A stretch of 36,475 bases of DNA from an uncultured Pelagibacteraceae bacterium (GCA_902592985.1 CACJGR010000008.1:1-36475); one strand, 5' to 3'; positions 16,540 through 26,820 are shown, counted from the stretch's first letter. Notes: generated by a model from the sequence alone, not told the origin. Numbers and translations: made by a program.

Positions 16540-17864
16540 TTTAAAAAAGTTTTTGAAGAATCATCCATTGCGGAAGCCCATGGGGTATGATGAATTGGTG
16601 CAACAGACCCAGTAACCGGGGATGAAAAAGATTTGTTTCTATAAGTCATGATATCATCTACTTTATGATGTTCCCATTCTTTAAAATGTTTTCTAATTAA
16701 CTCAAAATCAATTTTGGGATAGTTAGATAAACTATGAAGTTCTTTAGTATATTCAGTTTGAAAGTCTATCATTTGATCAGGGTTTTCTAGTTTTTCCTCC
16801 ATTGCAACCCATTTACTTATATCTTTTTCTATTTCTGAATTATTTGGAAGTTTAATTTTACTCATTGTTACATCTCTTGCATACCAAGCCTGACAGTCAA
16901 ACATATTAAAAGTATGAAATTGATCTTGCATACCCAAGTAAAGTAATTTGTGATTATCTTGCCATACAACACCTTTATATAGTTTTGGTGGATACAATCT
17001 ATTTCTAGTTTTTAGTTTAAGATCCTCAGTTAAAAAAGGAAAATGATGAAGATAACCAGAACACAAAATTATTGCATCAGATTCTTGCTCATGGCCATCT
17101 TTGAATATTGCTTTATTTCCATCCAGTCTGTCTAAATAATGTACTTCTTTTACTCCACTAGGCCATTTAAATCCCATTGGGTTATGTCTGTAACCTATGG
17201 TTACACTTTTAGCTCCATACTTGTGACATTGAAGAGCAACATCTTCAGCCGAATAACTACTTCCTAAAACAATAACATTTTTGCCTCTGAACTCTTCAGC
17301 GTCTCTAAAATCATGTGAATGTAATATTCTTCCCGGAAAAGATTTCATTCCTGGATATTCTGGAATAAAAGGAACTGAAAAATGTCCTGTAGACACAACT
17401 ACATAATCAAAAATATCTTTTGTAAATTTATCATTTTTTTTATTGTGAGAAGTAACTTCAAAATTATTTTCTTTATAAACTACACTAGAAACACTAGTGT
17501 TAAATCTTACTTTATCTTTTAGATTACCTTTTTTTACTCTACCAACTATATAATCATATAAAACTTCTCTTGGTGGAAATGAAGGAATAGGATTTCCAAA
17601 ATGCTCATCAAATGAATAATCAGCAAATTCTAAACATTCTTTGGGACCATTGGACCATAGATATCTATACATACTGTTAGGAACAGGGTCACCATATTGA
17701 TCAGATCCAGTTCTCCAACTGTAATTCCACAATCCACCCCAATCTTCTTGTTTTTCAAAACAAACTATTTCAGGTATTTTTTCACCTTTTTTTTCAGCTT
17801 GCTCGAAGGCTCTTAACATTGAAAGACCACACGGTCCTGTTCCAATAATAGCTACTTTTGTCAT
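16524..17864 (-). CDS. tmm: Trimethylamine monooxygenase (flavin-containing monooxygenase)
   Basis: This 446-aa flavin monooxygenase has the FAD-binding 'GTGPCG' at residues 8-13, the FMO fingerprint FxGxxxHxxxF ('FPGRILHSHDF', 176-186) and the NADPH-binding 'LGSSYSAED' at 200-208. The N-terminal 'KVAIIGTGPCGLSMLRAFE' closely matches bacterial Tmm as I remember it. Tmm uses NADPH and O2 to oxidise trimethylamine to TMAO, and can also oxidise dimethylsulfide to DMSO. I chose the ATG at 17864 because GGAG lies 8 nt upstream and the FAD motif then sits at the usual distance; an in-frame TTG at 17888 would add 8 residues. Clustering with tdm and tmoXVW supports the substrate. Confidence 0.93.
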   Translation of the reverse strand: MTKVAIIGTGPCGLSMLRAFEQAEKKGEKIPEIVCFEKQEDWGGLWNYSWRTGSDQYGDPVPNSMYRYLWSNGPKECLEFADYSFDEHFGNPIPSFPPREVLYDYIVGRVKKGNLKDKVRFNTSVSSVVYKENNFEVTSHNKKNDKFTKDIFDYVVVSTGHFSVPFIPEYPGMKSFPGRILHSHDFRDAEEFRGKNVIVLGSSYSAEDVALQCHKYGAKSVTIGYRHNPMGFKWPSGVKEVHYLDRLDGNKAIFKDGHEQESDAIILCSGYLHHFPFLTEDLKLKTRNRLYPPKLYKGVVWQDNHKLLYLGMQDQFHTFNMFDCQAWYARDVTMSKIKLPNNSEIEKDISKWVAMEEKLENPDQMIDFQTEYTKELHSLSNYPKIDFELIRKHFKEWEHHKVDDIMTYRNKSFSSPVTGSVAPIHHTPWASAMDDSSKTFLNQSKK

Positions 17865-17901
17865 TGAATTTTCTCCACCTAAAAACAAATTTATAAATGT
17901 A

Positions 17902-17923
17902 TTTTACTAACAAAAAAGTAAAA
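17902..17923. repeat. Inverted repeat between tmm and the alcohol dehydrogenase gene
   Basis: The arms TTTTACT (17902-17908) and AGTAAAA (17917-17923) are perfect 7-bp inverted repeats around an 8-bp spacer. They lie in the 78-bp divergent interval where both promoters must sit, so this could be an operator. AT-rich composition makes chance occurrence possible. Confidence 0.3.
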
Positions 17924-17942
17924 ATTGCAATAATATTTTATA

Positions 17943-19100
17943 ATGAAAATTAATTGGAATTACCCCACTTCTATATGGGTAGGAGAAAATAGAATTAAAG
18001 ATTTATCACAAGCCTGCAAAAATTTGAAAATTTCAAGCCCATTATTTGTAACAGATAAAGATCTTATAAATCTTGATATGACTAAGAATATTATTTTAGA
18101 GTTTAAAAAAAAATTTAGTACTTTAGCTATTTTTTCAAATTTTTCAGGAAACCCAATTGGAGAAAATGTAGAAGAAGGAGTTTTGGAATTTAAAAAAAAT
18201 AAATGTGATGGAGTTATAGCTTTTGGAGGAGGGAGTGGTCTAGATGTTGGTAAAGCTATTGCATTTATGTCGGGACAATCTAGACCTATATGGGATTTTG
18301 AAGATATAGGAGATTACTGGAAAAGAGCAGATGAAAAAAATATTGCTCCAATTATTGCAATTCCTACTACAGCTGGAACAGGATCAGAAACTGGAAGAGC
18401 TTCTGCAATAATTAATAATAAAACAGGTATAAAAAAAATTATTTTTCATCCAAAACTTTTACCTTCCATAGTTATACTTGATCCTTGTTTAACTATTGAT
18501 CTTTCTCCAAGATTAACTGCTGCAACAGGAATGGATGCTTTGGCACATAATTTGGAAGCTTTTTGTGCATCAGGGTTTCACCCCATGGCAGATGGAATTG
18601 CTCTTGAAGGAATAAGACTAGTAAAAAAATCATTATTAATTTGTGCCAAAAATGGCAAAGATATCACTGCACGATTAGATATGATGGTAGCAGCAAGCAT
18701 GGGATCTACTGCATTTCAAAAGGGACTGGGAGCAATACATTCTTTAAGTCATCCAGTTAATGCACAATTTAACGTTCATCATGGATTATCAAATGCAATT
18801 TTTATGCCTTATGTTTTAACATTTAATAAAGATGTTATTGCAAAAAAAATTGTTTTAATTTGTAATTACTTAAATATCAAAAAAGATTTTAATGGTTTTA
18901 TCGATTGGATTATAGAACTTAGAAAAGATTTAAAGATTCCTCATAAATTATCTGAAGTATTAGATGAAAAAAAAATTGATTTAGATAAACTTTCTCAAAT
19001 GGCACTTAACGATCCCTCTACAGCAACAAATCCAAAAAAACTATCTAAATCAGATATGAAAATAATGTACGAAAATAGCATGTCTGGGAAGTTATTTTAA
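17943..19100 (+). CDS. Iron-dependent (group III) alcohol dehydrogenase
   Basis: This 385-aa protein has the NAD-binding 'FGGGSGLDVGKA' (94-105), 'IPTTAGTGSE' (140-149) and the four metal ligands of iron-containing alcohol dehydrogenases: Asp198, His202, His266 and His280, in 'MDALAHNLEAF', 'GAIHSLSHPV' and 'HHGLSNA'. Their spacing matches that of FucO. Likely reactions are NAD-dependent oxidation of an alcohol or reduction of an aldehyde in the cytoplasm. Its substrate cannot be read from sequence. In this C1 neighbourhood methanol, formaldehyde or an aldehyde from amine or choline breakdown are candidates. The amidotransferase gene begins 1 bp after its stop, so the two are coupled. Confidence 0.88.
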   Translation: MKINWNYPTSIWVGENRIKDLSQACKNLKISSPLFVTDKDLINLDMTKNIILEFKKKFSTLAIFSNFSGNPIGENVEEGVLEFKKNKCDGVIAFGGGSGLDVGKAIAFMSGQSRPIWDFEDIGDYWKRADEKNIAPIIAIPTTAGTGSETGRASAIINNKTGIKKIIFHPKLLPSIVILDPCLTIDLSPRLTAATGMDALAHNLEAFCASGFHPMADGIALEGIRLVKKSLLICAKNGKDITARLDMMVAASMGSTAFQKGLGAIHSLSHPVNAQFNVHHGLSNAIFMPYVLTFNKDVIAKKIVLICNYLNIKKDFNGFIDWIIELRKDLKIPHKLSEVLDEKKIDLDKLSQMALNDPSTATNPKKLSKSDMKIMYENSMSGKLF

Positions 19101-19101
19101 A

Positions 19102-19896
19102 ATGAATCAACTAAAAATTTTAGTTGTTGAAGGAAATACACATGAAGAAAATTTAAAATTCCAAAAATTATCAAATAAACCACAATCTTTTAATTTTAGA
19201 GATAATATAAAAAAGTACTATCCTAATTCACTAATAGATATTGTAAATCCATCTACAGAAAATGAAGTAGAGAAATTTATTCCACAACTAAATAAATATG
19301 ATGGAATAATTTGGGGAGGCAGTACTATGAACATTTACGACAACACTATCGAAATTAAAAGACAAATTAATTTTGCAAAAAAACTTTTTGAATTTGAAAA
19401 AAAAATTTTAGCTATTTGTTGGGGACTTCAGCTTATAGCAACTGCAGCTGGTGGAGAAGTTGAAAAATCTAATACAGGAACACAAGTTGGTATTGCAATT
19501 GATGTTGAGTTAACATCTGATGGATTAAATCATCCTATATATAAATCTAAATTAAAAAAATTTACAACTCCCGCTTTTAACTTTGACGAAGTAGTTAAAC
19601 TTCCTGATAATTCTATTCATTTATCATTTAACAAAACAAATAAAATTCAAGGTTTGGCATTTAAGTCAGGCAAATGTGATATTTGGGGATTGCAATACCA
19701 TCCCGAAATTCATTATGATTATATGATTAGATTAATTAATGATCGGAGAAAAAAATTAATTAAGAAAAAATGTTTTAAGAATAATGAAGAAATTAATCAC
19801 CATATCCAGTTTATAGAGAAAGAAAGAGATCTTTTAGAAGATGATTTTAGATTACTTGAAATCAAGAATTGGTTAAATTCAATCTCAAAAAATTAA
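19102..19896 (+). CDS. Class I glutamine amidotransferase-like protein
   Basis: This 264-aa protein has a class I amidotransferase triad: nucleophile Cys106 in '[11 protein letters not shown]', and His200 and Glu202 in 'WGLQYHPEI'. '[14 protein letters not shown]' forms the oxyanion-loop region. It resembles stand-alone GMP-synthase-like amidotransferases, which hydrolyse glutamine or gamma-glutamyl compounds. No partner synthetase is adjacent, so it may act as a gamma-glutamyl hydrolase. It sits 1 bp behind the iron alcohol dehydrogenase gene and its end overlaps the convergent fhs stop by 4 bp. A link to gamma-glutamylated methylamine intermediates is conceivable but unproven. The C-terminal ~55 residues are Lys/Glu-rich and helical. 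Confidence 0.8.
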   Translation: MNQLKILVVEGNTHEENLKFQKLSNKPQSFNFRDNIKKYYPNSLIDIVNPSTENEVEKFIPQLNKYDGIIWGGSTMNIYDNTIEIKRQINFAKKLFEFEKKILAICWGLQLIATAAGGEVEKSNTGTQVGIAIDVELTSDGLNHPIYKSKLKKFTTPAFNFDEVVKLPDNSIHLSFNKTNKIQGLAFKSGKCDIWGLQYHPEIHYDYMIRLINDRRKKLIKKKCFKNNEEINHHIQFIEKERDLLEDDFRLLEIKNWLNSISKN

Positions 19897-21578
19897 AATA
19901 ATCCTTCAGTTTCGCCTTTAGAATTTAATTTTATAGAGTCTGCAGCAGGTATTTTTGGAAGTCCTGGCATAGTCATTATTGAACCACAGACTACCACAAT
20001 GAATTCAGCGCCTGAAGAAAGCCTAACTTCTCTTATTGGCAAAACATGCCCAGATGGTGCACCTTTTAAACTTGGGTCTGTAGAAAAACTAAATTGAGTT
20101 TTTGCTATACATATTGGAAGTTCTCCATACCCATTTTCTTGAAAATTTTTCAGTTGATCTCGTACTTTTGTATCTGCCACAACTTCACTAGCACTATAAA
20201 TTTCCTTGGCAATTGTTTCAATTTTTTTAAATAATGGAGTTTTGTCCTCGTATAAAAATTTAAATTTATTTTCTCCTTTTTCACATAATTCAACTACATC
20301 TTTAGCAAGTTCTTTTGTTCCTTCTCCTCCATTAGACCAATGAGTACAAAGCGTTGCTTTAACATTAAGTGTTTTACAGTAATCAATTAAAGTCTTCACT
20401 TCTTGATCAGTATCAGTAATAAAATGATTTACAGCTACTGCTACAGGCAACCCAAATTTTCGTATATTAGCAACATGTTTTTCTAAGTTTACTAAACCTT
20501 TTTTAAGCGCTTCTACATTTTCTTTTTTAAGTTCTTCTTTTATTACACCGCCATGCATTTTTAATGCTCTAATTGTTGCGACTATTACAACACAATTCGG
20601 TTCTAATCCTGACTTTCTGCATTTTATATCCAAAAATTTTTCAGCACCAAGATCAGCTCCAAATCCTGCTTCAGTTATAACGTAGTCACTTAACTTTAAT
20701 CCTGTTTTTGTGGCAATAACCGAGTTACAGCCATGCGCAATATTTGCGAAAGGACCGCCATGAATAATTGCAGGATTATTTTCTAAAGTTTGTGTAACGT
20801 TAGGTCTCATAGCATCTTTTAAAAGAACCGTCATAGGTCCTTGAGCTTTTAGATCTTTCGCAAAAATTTGTTTTCTCTCTCTAGTATAACCAATTGTAAT
20901 ATTTCCAATTCTTTCCTCTAAATCTTTTAGATTGTTTGATAAGCAAAAAATTGCCATGATTTCAGAAGCTACTGTGATATCAAAACCATCTTCTCTAGGA
21001 AATCCATTAGCAATTCCACCCAAGTTAATATTAATTGATCTTAATGAACGATCGTTCATATCCATTACTCTTTTCCAAACAATTCTTCTTACATCAATAT
21101 TTAGTTTGTTTCCCCAATAAATGTGATTATCAATTAAAGCAGATAAAAGATTGTGAGCAGATGTAATTGCATGAAAATCTCCAGTAAAATGCAAATTAAT
21201 TTGCTCCATAGGAACTACTTGAGCATATCCTCCACCTGCCGCTCCACCTTTCATTCCAAATGATGGTCCTAAACTTGGTTCTCTAAGACAAACAATAGAT
21301 TTTTTTCCTATTTTATTTAAACCATCGGTTAAGCCAACAGATGTTGTAGTTTTTCCTTCACCAGCAGGAGTTGGAGTTATTGCAGTAACTAAAATTAGTT
21401 TTCCATCTTTTTTACCTTTTAATTTTTCTAAGTATTCGAGTTTAATTTTTGCAATATATCTACTTATTGGGCTATAGACATCAGCTTTGTCAGGAACATT
21501 TATGCCATCAAGAATTTCTTTGATGGGTTTCATTTTTGCTGCTCTAGCTATTTCAATATCAGACTTTACTGCGCTCAT
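19893..21578 (-). CDS. fhs: Formate-tetrahydrofolate ligase
   Basis: With the ATG at 21578 the protein is 561 aa, the usual family length, and begins '[19 protein letters not shown]', which matches known N-termini. An in-frame TTG at 21641 would add 21 unmatched residues, so I reject it. Family motifs are clear: P-loop '[16 protein letters not shown]', '[20 protein letters not shown]' and '[10 protein letters not shown]'. Fhs joins formate and tetrahydrofolate with ATP, or runs in reverse to conserve energy from 10-formyl-THF. Its divergent position opposite soxBDAG suggests joint use in handling methyl groups released by demethylation. Confidence 0.96.
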   Translation of the reverse strand: MSAVKSDIEIARAAKMKPIKEILDGINVPDKADVYSPISRYIAKIKLEYLEKLKGKKDGKLILVTAITPTPAGEGKTTTSVGLTDGLNKIGKKSIVCLREPSLGPSFGMKGGAAGGGYAQVVPMEQINLHFTGDFHAITSAHNLLSALIDNHIYWGNKLNIDVRRIVWKRVMDMNDRSLRSININLGGIANGFPREDGFDITVASEIMAIFCLSNNLKDLEERIGNITIGYTRERKQIFAKDLKAQGPMTVLLKDAMRPNVTQTLENNPAIIHGGPFANIAHGCNSVIATKTGLKLSDYVITEAGFGADLGAEKFLDIKCRKSGLEPNCVVIVATIRALKMHGGVIKEELKKENVEALKKGLVNLEKHVANIRKFGLPVAVAVNHFITDTDQEVKTLIDYCKTLNVKATLCTHWSNGGEGTKELAKDVVELCEKGENKFKFLYEDKTPLFKKIETIAKEIYSASEVVADTKVRDQLKNFQENGYGELPICIAKTQFSFSTDPSLKGAPSGHVLPIREVRLSSGAEFIVVVCGSIMTMPGLPKIPAADSIKLNSKGETEGLF

Positions 21579-21713
21579 TTTGACACTTTCTATATATTCA
21601 AACTTCTTTGAAGCTGCTGGATTAATATCCTTTTTTATCAATTTTTTAAAGTTCTAAAAAATATATATAAAAAAAATAAGAACTATTTATATTTATTGTT
21701 ATAAAATTAATTC

Positions 21714-22970
21714 ATGCAAAAGTATTCAGTATTTAGCCTAATTAAAAATGCCTTTAAAGGACATAAAGACTGGGAAGTAGCCTGGAAAGATCCAACTCCT
21801 AAAACAGAATATGATGTTATAATTATTGGTGGTGGAGGTCATGGCTTAGCTACTGCTTACTATTTAGCTAAAGAGCATAACATTACAAATGTTGCTATTG
21901 TTGAAAAGGGATGGATAGGAGGAGGAAATGTTGGAAGAAATACAACAATTCTTAGATCAAATTACATGCATGATCAAAATGGATTATTTTACGAACTAGG
22001 AATGGATTTATGGAGAAATATGAGCCAAGAATTAAATTTTAACGTAATGTATTCTCCAAGAGGAATAATCAACCTCGCGCATTCTGATGCACAAATGAAT
22101 GTCTACTCTAGAAGAGGAAATTCTATGAGGTTGAATGGAATTGATGCAGTGCTCTTAGGAAGAGAAGAAGTAAAAAAAATAGTTCCAATGTTAGATTTTT
22201 CTGAAAATGTAAGATTTCCAATATTTGGTGGTTTAATGCAACCGAGCGGTGGAACTGCTAGACATGATGCTGTTGCTTGGGGTTACGCACGCCAAGCGGA
22301 CTCAATGGGTGTAGATATTATTCAACACTGCGAAGTAACAGGCTTTGATGTAATTAATGGAAAGATAAAAGGAATAAAAACATCAAGAGGCAACATCAAA
22401 GCAAAAAAAATAGGTTTATGCGTAGCAGGTAGCACATCAATACTTGCCGAAATGTTAAACATGACACTACCCATTGAAACTCATTTGTTACAAGCATGTG
22501 TATCAGAACCAATTAAACCTATATTAGATCATGTGGTTACTTTCGGTGCTGGACATTTTTATTGTAGTCAATCCGATAAAGGAGAAATGGTAATGGGCGG
22601 AGATTTAGATGGGTATAATAGTTATGCACAAAGAGGAAATTTACCTACATTACAACATGTTTTAACTGAAGGAATTGCAATGTTTCCATTTCTTAGCAAA
22701 TTAAAAATGCTAAGAACGTGGGGTGGAATTATGGACATGTCAATGGACGGATCTCCAATTATCGATAAAACACATATTGAAGGTTTATATTTAAATTGCG
22801 GTTGGTGCTATGGAGGTTTTAAAGCAACTCCAGCATCTGGATGGACTTTTGCGCATACAATAGCACAAGATAAAGTTCATAAATTAAATGCAGGATACAG
22901 CTTAAATAGATTTCATACTGGTCATTTGATTGATGAAAAAGGTCTTGGCACAAAAACTTGGATTTCATAA
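21714..22970 (+). CDS. soxB: Sarcosine oxidase beta subunit
   Basis: This 418-aa flavoprotein of the DAO family has the dinucleotide-binding 'IIIGGGGHGLATAYYLA' (36-52) and His184 in 'TARHDAVAWG', corresponding to the covalent FMN attachment site of heterotetrameric sarcosine oxidase. The N-terminal 'MQKYSVFSLIKNAF' is also typical of SoxB. It oxidises the N-methyl group of sarcosine; formaldehyde equivalents pass to folate in SoxA. It is the first gene of soxB-D-A-G, divergent from fhs. TATAAA at 21700-21705 could be a -10 giving a nearly leaderless mRNA, and no Shine-Dalgarno is present. N-methylglutamate dehydrogenase is homologous and cannot be excluded. Confidence 0.9.
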   Translation: MQKYSVFSLIKNAFKGHKDWEVAWKDPTPKTEYDVIIIGGGGHGLATAYYLAKEHNITNVAIVEKGWIGGGNVGRNTTILRSNYMHDQNGLFYELGMDLWRNMSQELNFNVMYSPRGIINLAHSDAQMNVYSRRGNSMRLNGIDAVLLGREEVKKIVPMLDFSENVRFPIFGGLMQPSGGTARHDAVAWGYARQADSMGVDIIQHCEVTGFDVINGKIKGIKTSRGNIKAKKIGLCVAGSTSILAEMLNMTLPIETHLLQACVSEPIKPILDHVVTFGAGHFYCSQSDKGEMVMGGDLDGYNSYAQRGNLPTLQHVLTEGIAMFPFLSKLKMLRTWGGIMDMSMDGSPIIDKTHIEGLYLNCGWCYGGFKATPASGWTFAHTIAQDKVHKLNAGYSLNRFHTGHLIDEKGLGTKTWIS

Positions 22971-23237
22971 ATGCTACATATTAAATGTCCTTACTGTGGA
23001 ATGAGATCACAAAATGAATTTGCATATGGAGGTGATGCAAGCGTCACAAGACCAGAGTTAAATAAAGAAATTTTAGATTCCGAGTGGGATAGTTTTGTTT
23101 ACCTAAGAAAAAGTCTAAAAGGAAAACATTTAGAACTTTGGCATCATATTTCAGGTTGTAGACAATGGTTTAAAGTTCAAAGGGATACTTCAACTCATGA
23201 AATATTTAAAACATTAAAACCTGGTGAAAGTATTTAA
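22971..23237 (+). CDS. soxD: Sarcosine oxidase delta subunit
   Basis: This 88-aa protein matches the small zinc-binding subunit of heterotetrameric sarcosine oxidase. Cys6 and Cys9 ('CPYC') pair with His59 and Cys63 in 'WHHISGCRQWF' to bind zinc, and 'EFAYGGDA' is characteristic. It is structural within the complex. The ATG directly follows the soxB stop, and soxA starts 2 bp after its end. Confidence 0.93.
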   Translation: MLHIKCPYCGMRSQNEFAYGGDASVTRPELNKEILDSEWDSFVYLRKSLKGKHLELWHHISGCRQWFKVQRDTSTHEIFKTLKPGESI

Positions 23238-23239
23238 TT

Positions 23240-26236
23240 ATGTCACAAGATTTTAGATTAAATAATGTTGGTTTAATTAATAGAGATAAAAAAATTTCGT
23301 TTAAATTTAATGGAAAGAGTTATTTTGGTTATAAAGGTGATACGCTTGCGTCAGCGCTAATAGCAAATGGAGTTCATCTTATTGGAAGAAGTTTTAAATA
23401 TCATCGACCAAGAGGTTTTTTTGGAGCTGGTGTAGATGAACCATATGCTATAGTTCAATTGTATAGAAATAATGAAACTGACCCCAATGTTCGTGCTACA
23501 GAACAAGAACTTTTTGAAGGATTAGAAGCTAAAAGTGTTAATTGTTGGCCAAATGTAAATTTTGATATAGGAGCAATAAATAATTTTTTAAATAAATTTT
23601 TTCCGGCAGGTTTTTATTATAAAACTTTTATGTGGCCAAAAAGTTTTTGGTACAAAGTTTATGAGCCTTTTATTAGAAAAGCAGCAGGTTTTGGAGTAGC
23701 ATCGATAAAACATGATAAAGAACGGTATGAGCATAAATACGAATATTGTGATTTATTGATTACAGGTTCAGGTCCATCAGGTTTAGCAAGTGCATATGCT
23801 GCAGCAAAAAATGGAGCGAGAGTAATATTAGCAGAAGACAAACCACGATTTGGTGGAAGTTTATTAACCAGTGAAGTGAATATTGGAAATCAAAACGGAA
23901 AAGAGTGGGCAGAAAAAATTATAACTGAGCTTAAAGAAATGCCCAATGTTATAGTAAAAAATAGATCACAGGTCTTCGGTTACTATGATCACAATATGCT
24001 GGTAATGTCAGAACGAGTAAACGATCATTTGCCAAAATCAAAAAAATATAGTCCTAAACAAAGACTTTGGTACATTAGAGCCAAAGAAGTTGTGATTTCT
24101 TCAGGCTCAATAGAAAGACCATTGGTATTCGGGAACAATGATACGCCAGGAGTAGTGTTATCTTCCGCAGCTAAAGAATATTTAAAAGTTTATGGAGTTT
24201 TGGTTGGAAGAAACCCACTTATATTTACAAATAATGACAGTGGTTACGAAACTGCTATTGAGTTTAAAAAACATGGAATTTGGCCCATAGTTTTAGACAC
24301 AAGAAGTAATCCTGATTCAGAAATTATTGATGAAGCTAAAAGAATGGGAATTAATATAAAATTTTCATATGTAATTATAGCTGCAAAAGGATATAAAAAA
24401 GTAAAATCAGCTGAAATTGCAAAAATATCTCAAGATAAAAAAGATTTAGGAAAAATTGAAAACGTTAACTGTGACTGTATATGTGTTTCTGGTTTTTGGA
24501 CTCCAACAATACATTTGGCTTCTCAATCAGGAAATAAAACAAAATTTAATAAAGAAATTGATGCTTTTGTTCCTGGTCAATCTAAACAAGAAGAAACAAC
24601 GGTTGGGTCAGCAAATGGAGTATTTACTTTAGAAGAAACTTTAAAAACATCTTTTGAAATTGGCCATCAATTATCGAAAAAAATAACTAAAAATGATAAT
24701 AAAGTTTCTGTTCCAACTGTTGTTGAAAAAAAATCAACAGTACACGATAAATTTTGGTGCGTTCCTCTTCCTGAAGGAAAAAAATATAAAAGGTTTTTAG
24801 ATTTTCAAAATGATGTTGCTGTTACTGATGTAGAACTTGCACTAAGAGAAGGATATAGATCAATTGAGCATGTAAAGAGATATACAACATTAGGTATGGC
24901 AACTGATCAAGGTAAAACAAGTAATCTTAATGGGTTGCAACTTGTTTCAAATATTGAAAACAAAATAGTTCCTGAAGTAGGCCATACAACTTTTAGACCA
25001 CCCTACACTCCAGTTACGATTGGAGCAATTGTCGGAAGGGAAATTGGAAAACATTCTAAGCCTACAAGAAAATCATCAATGCATTTATGGCATGAAAAAA
25101 ATAATGCTGTTTTTGTGGATGCAGGAGTTTGGTTAAGACCAAGATACTATAAACAAGGCAATGAAACATTGTTTGAAGCTTCAAAAAGAGAAGCGACTAA
25201 TGTTAGAAAAAATGTTGGCGTTTGTGATGTTACCACTTTAGGAAAAATAGATATTAAAGGACCTGATGTAGCCGAATTTTTAAATAGAATTTATACAAAT
25301 GCTTGGCTTAAACTACCAGTTGGAAAAGCAAGATATGGAGTAATGCTAAGAGAAGATGGAATTGTAATGGACGATGGCACCACAACTAGAATTTCAGAAA
25401 ATCATTATCATATGACAACAACTACTGCACAGGCTGCAAACGTTTTATCTCACCTAGAATATTATTTACAAGTAGTTTGGCCAAAACTAAACGTTAATGT
25501 AGTTTCCACTACAGAGCAATGGGCTGGTGCAGCAATTGCAGGACCAAAATCAAGAGATGTATTGCAAAAATTATTTCCAGACATAAATGTTTCAAACGAA
25601 GGTTTGCCATTCATGGGATATGTTGAGGGCAATTTATTTGGCGTTTATGCAAGGATTTTCAGAATTTCTTTTTCTGGAGAGCTTGCCTACGAAGTTAATG
25701 TTGAATCGAATAATGGAAATTTTATGTGGGAAAAAATAATGGAAATTGGAAAAGAATTTGAAATTCAACCATATGGAACAGAAGCATTATCTACATTAAG
25801 AATTGAAATGGGACATGTAGCGGGTTCAGAATTAGATGGAAGAACTATTCCCTACGATAATTCATTAGAAGGACTAGTCAGTAAAAAGAAAGATTTTATT
25901 GGAAAAAGATCTTTAAGTAGACTAGCATTTGTTGCAGAGGATAGACAGAAAGTAGTAGGTGTAGTTCCACTCGATAAAAAAACAAGCATCCCTGAAGGAT
26001 CTCATTTGGTTAAAGATGCAAAAGCAAAGCTACCAAATCCAAAATTAGGTCATGTTTCAGCCTCATGTTGGAGTGTAGAATATAATAACCCATTTTCGCT
26101 CGCTATTCTTCATGATGGAAAAAATATGATTGGACAAAAATTATATGCTTTATCGCCGTTAAAAAATCAATCAATACCAGTTGAAATCGTTTCATCACAT
26201 TATGTTGATCCAAAAGGAGAAAGAGTAAGATCATGA
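23240..26236 (+). CDS. soxA: Sarcosine oxidase alpha subunit
   Basis: The 998-aa protein has the three-part layout of SoxA. The N-terminal ferredoxin-like domain ends in 'RGFFGAGVDEP' (58-68) and lacks iron-sulfur cysteines, as expected. A NAD/FAD-binding domain contains 'ITGSGPSGLASAY' (174-186). A C-terminal GcvT domain (about 620-998) has 'RATNVRKNVGVCDVTTLGKI'-type start and 'SFSGELAYEVNV'. The GcvT part couples methyl-group oxidation to tetrahydrofolate, yielding 5,10-methylene-THF. Its end overlaps soxG by 4 bp (ATGA). The homologous N-methylglutamate dehydrogenase large subunit is the only serious alternative. Confidence 0.93.
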   Translation: MSQDFRLNNVGLINRDKKISFKFNGKSYFGYKGDTLASALIANGVHLIGRSFKYHRPRGFFGAGVDEPYAIVQLYRNNETDPNVRATEQELFEGLEAKSVNCWPNVNFDIGAINNFLNKFFPAGFYYKTFMWPKSFWYKVYEPFIRKAAGFGVASIKHDKERYEHKYEYCDLLITGSGPSGLASAYAAAKNGARVILAEDKPRFGGSLLTSEVNIGNQNGKEWAEKIITELKEMPNVIVKNRSQVFGYYDHNMLVMSERVNDHLPKSKKYSPKQRLWYIRAKEVVISSGSIERPLVFGNNDTPGVVLSSAAKEYLKVYGVLVGRNPLIFTNNDSGYETAIEFKKHGIWPIVLDTRSNPDSEIIDEAKRMGINIKFSYVIIAAKGYKKVKSAEIAKISQDKKDLGKIENVNCDCICVSGFWTPTIHLASQSGNKTKFNKEIDAFVPGQSKQEETTVGSANGVFTLEETLKTSFEIGHQLSKKITKNDNKVSVPTVVEKKSTVHDKFWCVPLPEGKKYKRFLDFQNDVAVTDVELALREGYRSIEHVKRYTTLGMATDQGKTSNLNGLQLVSNIENKIVPEVGHTTFRPPYTPVTIGAIVGREIGKHSKPTRKSSMHLWHEKNNAVFVDAGVWLRPRYYKQGNETLFEASKREATNVRKNVGVCDVTTLGKIDIKGPDVAEFLNRIYTNAWLKLPVGKARYGVMLREDGIVMDDGTTTRISENHYHMTTTTAQAANVLSHLEYYLQVVWPKLNVNVVSTTEQWAGAAIAGPKSRDVLQKLFPDINVSNEGLPFMGYVEGNLFGVYARIFRISFSGELAYEVNVESNNGNFMWEKIMEIGKEFEIQPYGTEALSTLRIEMGHVAGSELDGRTIPYDNSLEGLVSKKKDFIGKRSLSRLAFVAEDRQKVVGVVPLDKKTSIPEGSHLVKDAKAKLPNPKLGHVSASCWSVEYNNPFSLAILHDGKNMIGQKLYALSPLKNQSIPVEIVSSHYVDPKGERVRS

Positions 26237-26820
26237 TGTCAATATCGGCATTACAGAACGTACATGAAAAAGGACTTTTTGGAGATCATGAAAATAAAAA
26301 TGATGACAGTTTAATAAAAGTTTCAGAGTGTAAAAACTTAGTAATTTTTCAAATAGTACAGTATAAAAATTCTTCTATTTTGATAAAAGATATCAATATT
26401 GATGGACTTAATTTAAAAGATGAAGCATTGAGCATAAGCTGCAATAACGATACTAGAGTTTTATGGTGTGGACCAAAAAATTGGCTTTTGGTTTCCTCTA
26501 AAAAAGAATTATTAAAATCTATCTACACATCATTTAAAGATAGCGATTTTGCAATTACAGACCTGTCTCACTCAAGGGCTATAATTGAATTAGAAGGAGA
26601 TAATTCAAAAGAAATATTAAAAAAAGGATGTCCATTCAACTTTAATGAATTGAAAAAAAATAATTGCGTAAATTCTGTATTTAATGGAATAACAATTACA
26701 ATTGATATGATTGAAGACAATCCTAATAAAATAAGATTGTTTGCTCTTAGAAGTTTTGGAGAGTCCTTGCATCACTCTGTCACAGATGCTTGTTTAGAAT
26801 TTGGTTATAAAGCCCTTTAA
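26233..26820 (+). CDS. soxG: Sarcosine oxidase gamma subunit
   Basis: This 195-aa protein is the least conserved subunit of the complex and was identified by position and by its weak GcvT-like fold signature: 'VLWCGPKNWLLVSSKKE', 'TDLSHSRAIIELEGDNSKEILKKGCPFN' and 'FALRSFGESLHHSVTDACLEFG'. It closes the soxBDAG operon with a 4-bp overlap with soxA. Two adjacent ATG codons (26233 and 26236) could serve as start. No terminator hairpin is obvious in the 79 bp that follow. Confidence 0.88.
   Translation: MMSISALQNVHEKGLFGDHENKNDDSLIKVSECKNLVIFQIVQYKNSSILIKDINIDGLNLKDEALSISCNNDTRVLWCGPKNWLLVSSKKELLKSIYTSFKDSDFAITDLSHSRAIIELEGDNSKEILKKGCPFNFNELKKNNCVNSVFNGITITIDMIEDNPNKIRLFALRSFGESLHHSVTDACLEFGYKAL

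Noticed and set aside
17865-17888. Upstream TTG start for tmm
   Set aside because: The GGAG ribosome binding site lies between this TTG and the ATG at 17864, and Tmm proteins start just before the FAD motif.
21579-21641. Upstream TTG start for fhs
   Set aside because: It would add 21 residues not expected in the family. The ATG at 21578 gives the standard N-terminus and length.
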